DNA of 64,000 nt from Sipunculus nudus (Eukaryota > Annelida > Sipuncula > Golfingiida > Sipunculidae): positions 2,525,900 through 2,589,899 of the forward strand of contig CM049322.1 of NCBI GenBank assembly GCA_026874595.1, written 5' to 3'. A model generated the notes under the pieces. That model did no database searches. It saw nothing but the letters and a program-made list of their open reading frames with translations, and was not told the DNA's origin. Below, piece after piece: positions 62,501-64,000 of the stretch (position 1 is the stretch's first letter; each line of letters begins with the position of its first letter). The translations under genes were made by a program, and so were the position numbers.

Positions 62501-63873
62501 GTTTGATTTATTTATTAGTCCTAGTTTATTAAGCCTGTGACTCCTCCTGACTCGCAATGTAAACCTGAACACAGATAACTTACCAGGTACAATCATCAAA
62601 ATCAGCTAAAGATGAACAGGTTTTCAAAAAGTCCAAAGATTAAGTAATCAAATTTTACATTTGACATTTCATGACACTCACAGAGGATTCCAATAGATCT
62701 GGTCCTGCAAAGATAACATCAGTATCATTCAGCTTACTGTACCTTTAACAAACACATCCCGGAGGACCCCCAGCAGAGTTCCGTTCATGTAATCCCTCCA
62801 GAACGCATCCAGGTAGGTCAGTTCTCGGAACTTGATATCACAGTTTATGCAGCCAAGGTCTCTGGCCTTCATGATTGCATTGGCTTGGCGGAAACGGTCA
62901 AACTGTTGCTCCGTAACTGTGGGTCTGTTGGAATGTATGCCTTGTTCAAGGGCATTATAATCGATAAACTCAGCCCGGACGGAAAGCCGTATATCTATTA
63001 AAAGAAAACATATTAGTTATTCTCAGTTATAGTACACTTTTACCATGTAGGGCAATACAATAATGATTTTAAGGTTTCTAAACAAAGACAGCAAAGTTTT
63101 TGTTTGGTTAATAAATCCGTCCATATTATGATCTTTAAGAATCCCCTTTGAGCCAAAACATAAATGAAATTATGTGGCCACTTTGTTTATAAAAGCACAG
63201 CAATTCCGTGTATGCTGGAGCACCGTTTATCTCAAATCTTGAGTCAAAAGCTCTGAATTTAAATGAAGGAAGCTCTGATACACAGTCACATGTAAAATAC
63301 TAGTGTTCCTCTGCTAAGTAGTAATGGTTTCCCGATTCCAATCAATAAAGGTGCATGCCAACATTTCATCCAGGTCACATGACTCAGCCAGTCACAGTCA
63401 CATGACTACACCAGTCATCCAGTCACATGACTCTGAAAGACCAAACTTACCACAATGTTCTGGGTTTTCTTTTACAGGTATTTTCTCAGCAGGGTAGTAA
63501 TTCACATATTGGTCCCCAGGTGGCGCTGGTTTATCTGAATAATTCACATATTTTCTCTTCCTAGATGATCTCCTTGGTAATGGTGGTACTTCCTGCCTCT
63601 GCCCTTCAGGGTCGTTTGTTTCTGGGTCATTGTTAATACCGTCACAAGAGGCACAGGGTTCACCCTGATAGGGACACCGCCCACACCCAAACCTGGTAGA
63701 CATCGGGCGACCACACAGACAGTAAGATGTGAATGGACGGAAGTCGGAACAATCACAGCCAGACTCGTCCTCATTCTCTCTGGGTGGAGGCTCCTCTGGA
63801 TTTTCTGTTGATGGTTCCAGGATTTTTGGTGTGAAATTCTGCTCCAGAAAGATGTCGATGTCATCATCTTTAA
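59475..63873 (-). CDS. dedd: DEDD/DEDD2 orthologue, last three coding exons (5' end off window)
   Basis: Exons, in transcript order, are 63873-63451, 62994-62743 and 59590-59475 (stop TGA 59477-59475). All visible introns are GT-AG and phase 1, giving 262 residues. Exon 1 here: acidic start DDDIDIFLEQNF, a Cys-rich segment, a basic stretch RRSSRKRKYV, then KENPEHC. Exon 2: DIRLSVRAEFIDYNALEQG, FDRFRQANAIMKARDLGC, CDIKFRELTYLDAFWRDYMN, GTLLGVLRDVFVK. Exon 3: SLIQAVGVHSIRLHLYVDEK, EYLAGRQALVKNL. This is the strongly conserved C-terminal half of death effector domain-containing DNA-binding proteins, which act in the nucleus and nucleolus in apoptosis-related signalling. The N-terminal death effector domain would lie beyond 64000. 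The 3.15 kb last intron holds AT-rich sequence and a 19-G run. Confidence 0.9.
60180..60198. repeat. Poly-G tract (19 G)
   Basis: Located in the last intron of the DEDD-type gene on the strand opposite to transcription, so the pre-mRNA carries poly-C. Confidence 0.95.
60890..61005. mobile_element. Possible solo end of a hAT-like MITE
   Basis: Repeated GGCAG / TTTTAGGC / AGCCTAAACC words end in CCCAACCCTG at about 60990-61000, the reverse of CAGGGTTGG. A matching left end and target duplication were not found. Confidence 0.3.
61006..62742. other. DEDD last intron, remaining part
   Basis: No additional exon or recognised element. The 70-codon minus-strand frame at 62165-62377 lies in the intron and shows no domain. 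Confidence 0.4.
62743..62994 (-). other. dedd: dedd exon, conserved DIRL...TYLDAFW core
   Basis: 252 nt between a TAATAG acceptor and a GTACAGTAAG donor. It encodes the most conserved block of the protein (CDIKFRELTYLDAFWRDYM). It has no ATG-initiated frame of its own. Confidence 0.9.
63451..63873 (-). other. dedd: dedd exon with Cys-rich segment and basic patch
   Basis: 423 nt between TTTTATTTTCAG and GTAAGTTTGG. It contains eight cysteines in 40 residues (CDCSDF...YCLCG...FGCGRCPYQG...CASCDG) and then a proline- and lysine/arginine-rich part. Frame and phase match the next exon exactly (PEHC joined to DIRL). Confidence 0.87.
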
Positions 63874-63985
63874 CTGAAAATAAAAAAGGGAACCATGGTC
63901 ATGATACTCTAATTCTGGTGATATTATCCAGGCTGTCGAACACATCATTACAAAGAAAAGTAGGTCAAAAGTAGGACTGGAAAGT

Positions 63986-64000
63986 TAAAACAAGTGGCCC
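63986..64000 (+). mobile_element. Start of another family A-type element, cut by window end
   Basis: The window ends in AAAACAAGTGGCCC, the first bases of the ACAAG(G/T)GRCCCATGG family start. It would lie in the intron upstream of the DEDD exon at 63451-63873. Confidence 0.45.

Noticed and set aside
63544-63948. 134-codon minus-strand frame over the DEDD exon
   Set aside because: Wrong frame. The frame that agrees with both splice junctions and with homology is the one reading CGRCPYQGEPC...KENPEHC.

Overview
This is eukaryotic, AT-rich, repeat-dense DNA, most likely from a mollusc and probably a bivalve. Reasons: small phase-1 introns in a secreted lectin-like gene; a DEDD-type gene; a long C2H2 zinc-finger array; Penelope-like and LINE remnants; and several non-autonomous repeat families whose ends (CAAGGGACCCATGGGTCAC... 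and ...CAGCTGAGCTAAAAA) I associate from general knowledge with bivalve genomes. No database search was possible, so the taxon is an inference.

Layout. 0-1.2 kb: decayed antisense LINE. 4.8-7.4 kb: four-exon secreted PAN + C-type lectin-domain gene on +, with one in-frame stop. 8.5-9.5 kb: 3' part of a Penelope-like element on -. 11.5-12.2 kb: GC-richer minisatellite. 13.0-19.6 kb: one LINE on +, split by a 3.6 kb non-autonomous element (family A). 20-25.3 kb: nested fragments of families A and B. 25.7-28.8 kb: about 36 C2H2 fingers on -, broken by stops and frameshifts and internally duplicated. 30.2-33.3 kb: second long family A copy. 34.9-40.7 kb: nested repeats carrying tandem arrays with nuclear-receptor-like TGACCTTTGACCT sites. 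40.9-41.9 kb: direct repeats and a 140-bp-arm hairpin. 41.8-44.2 kb: Ginger-like integrase/transposase followed by OTU protease and F-box-like segments in successive frames on -. 44.4-44.6 kb: tRNA-derived SINE. 48.3-48.7 kb: inverted partner of the 34.9 kb repeat. 49.9-54.4 kb: a 4.5 kb hierarchical satellite (140 -> 280 -> 560 -> about 1,400 bp), followed by a family B 3' end. 55.6-58.5 kb: a pogo-like MITE and a hAT-like MITE with a perfect 8-bp target duplication. 59.5-63.9 kb: the last three coding exons of a DEDD orthologue on -, whose N-terminal death effector domain lies beyond the window.

Only two host genes look convincingly genuine: the lectin-like gene and DEDD. The zinc-finger locus looks pseudogenised. 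The most unusual items are the integrase-OTU-F-box locus, the nested higher-order satellite, the zinc-finger lesions copied by segmental duplication, and a cysteine-rich segment in the DEDD homologue.
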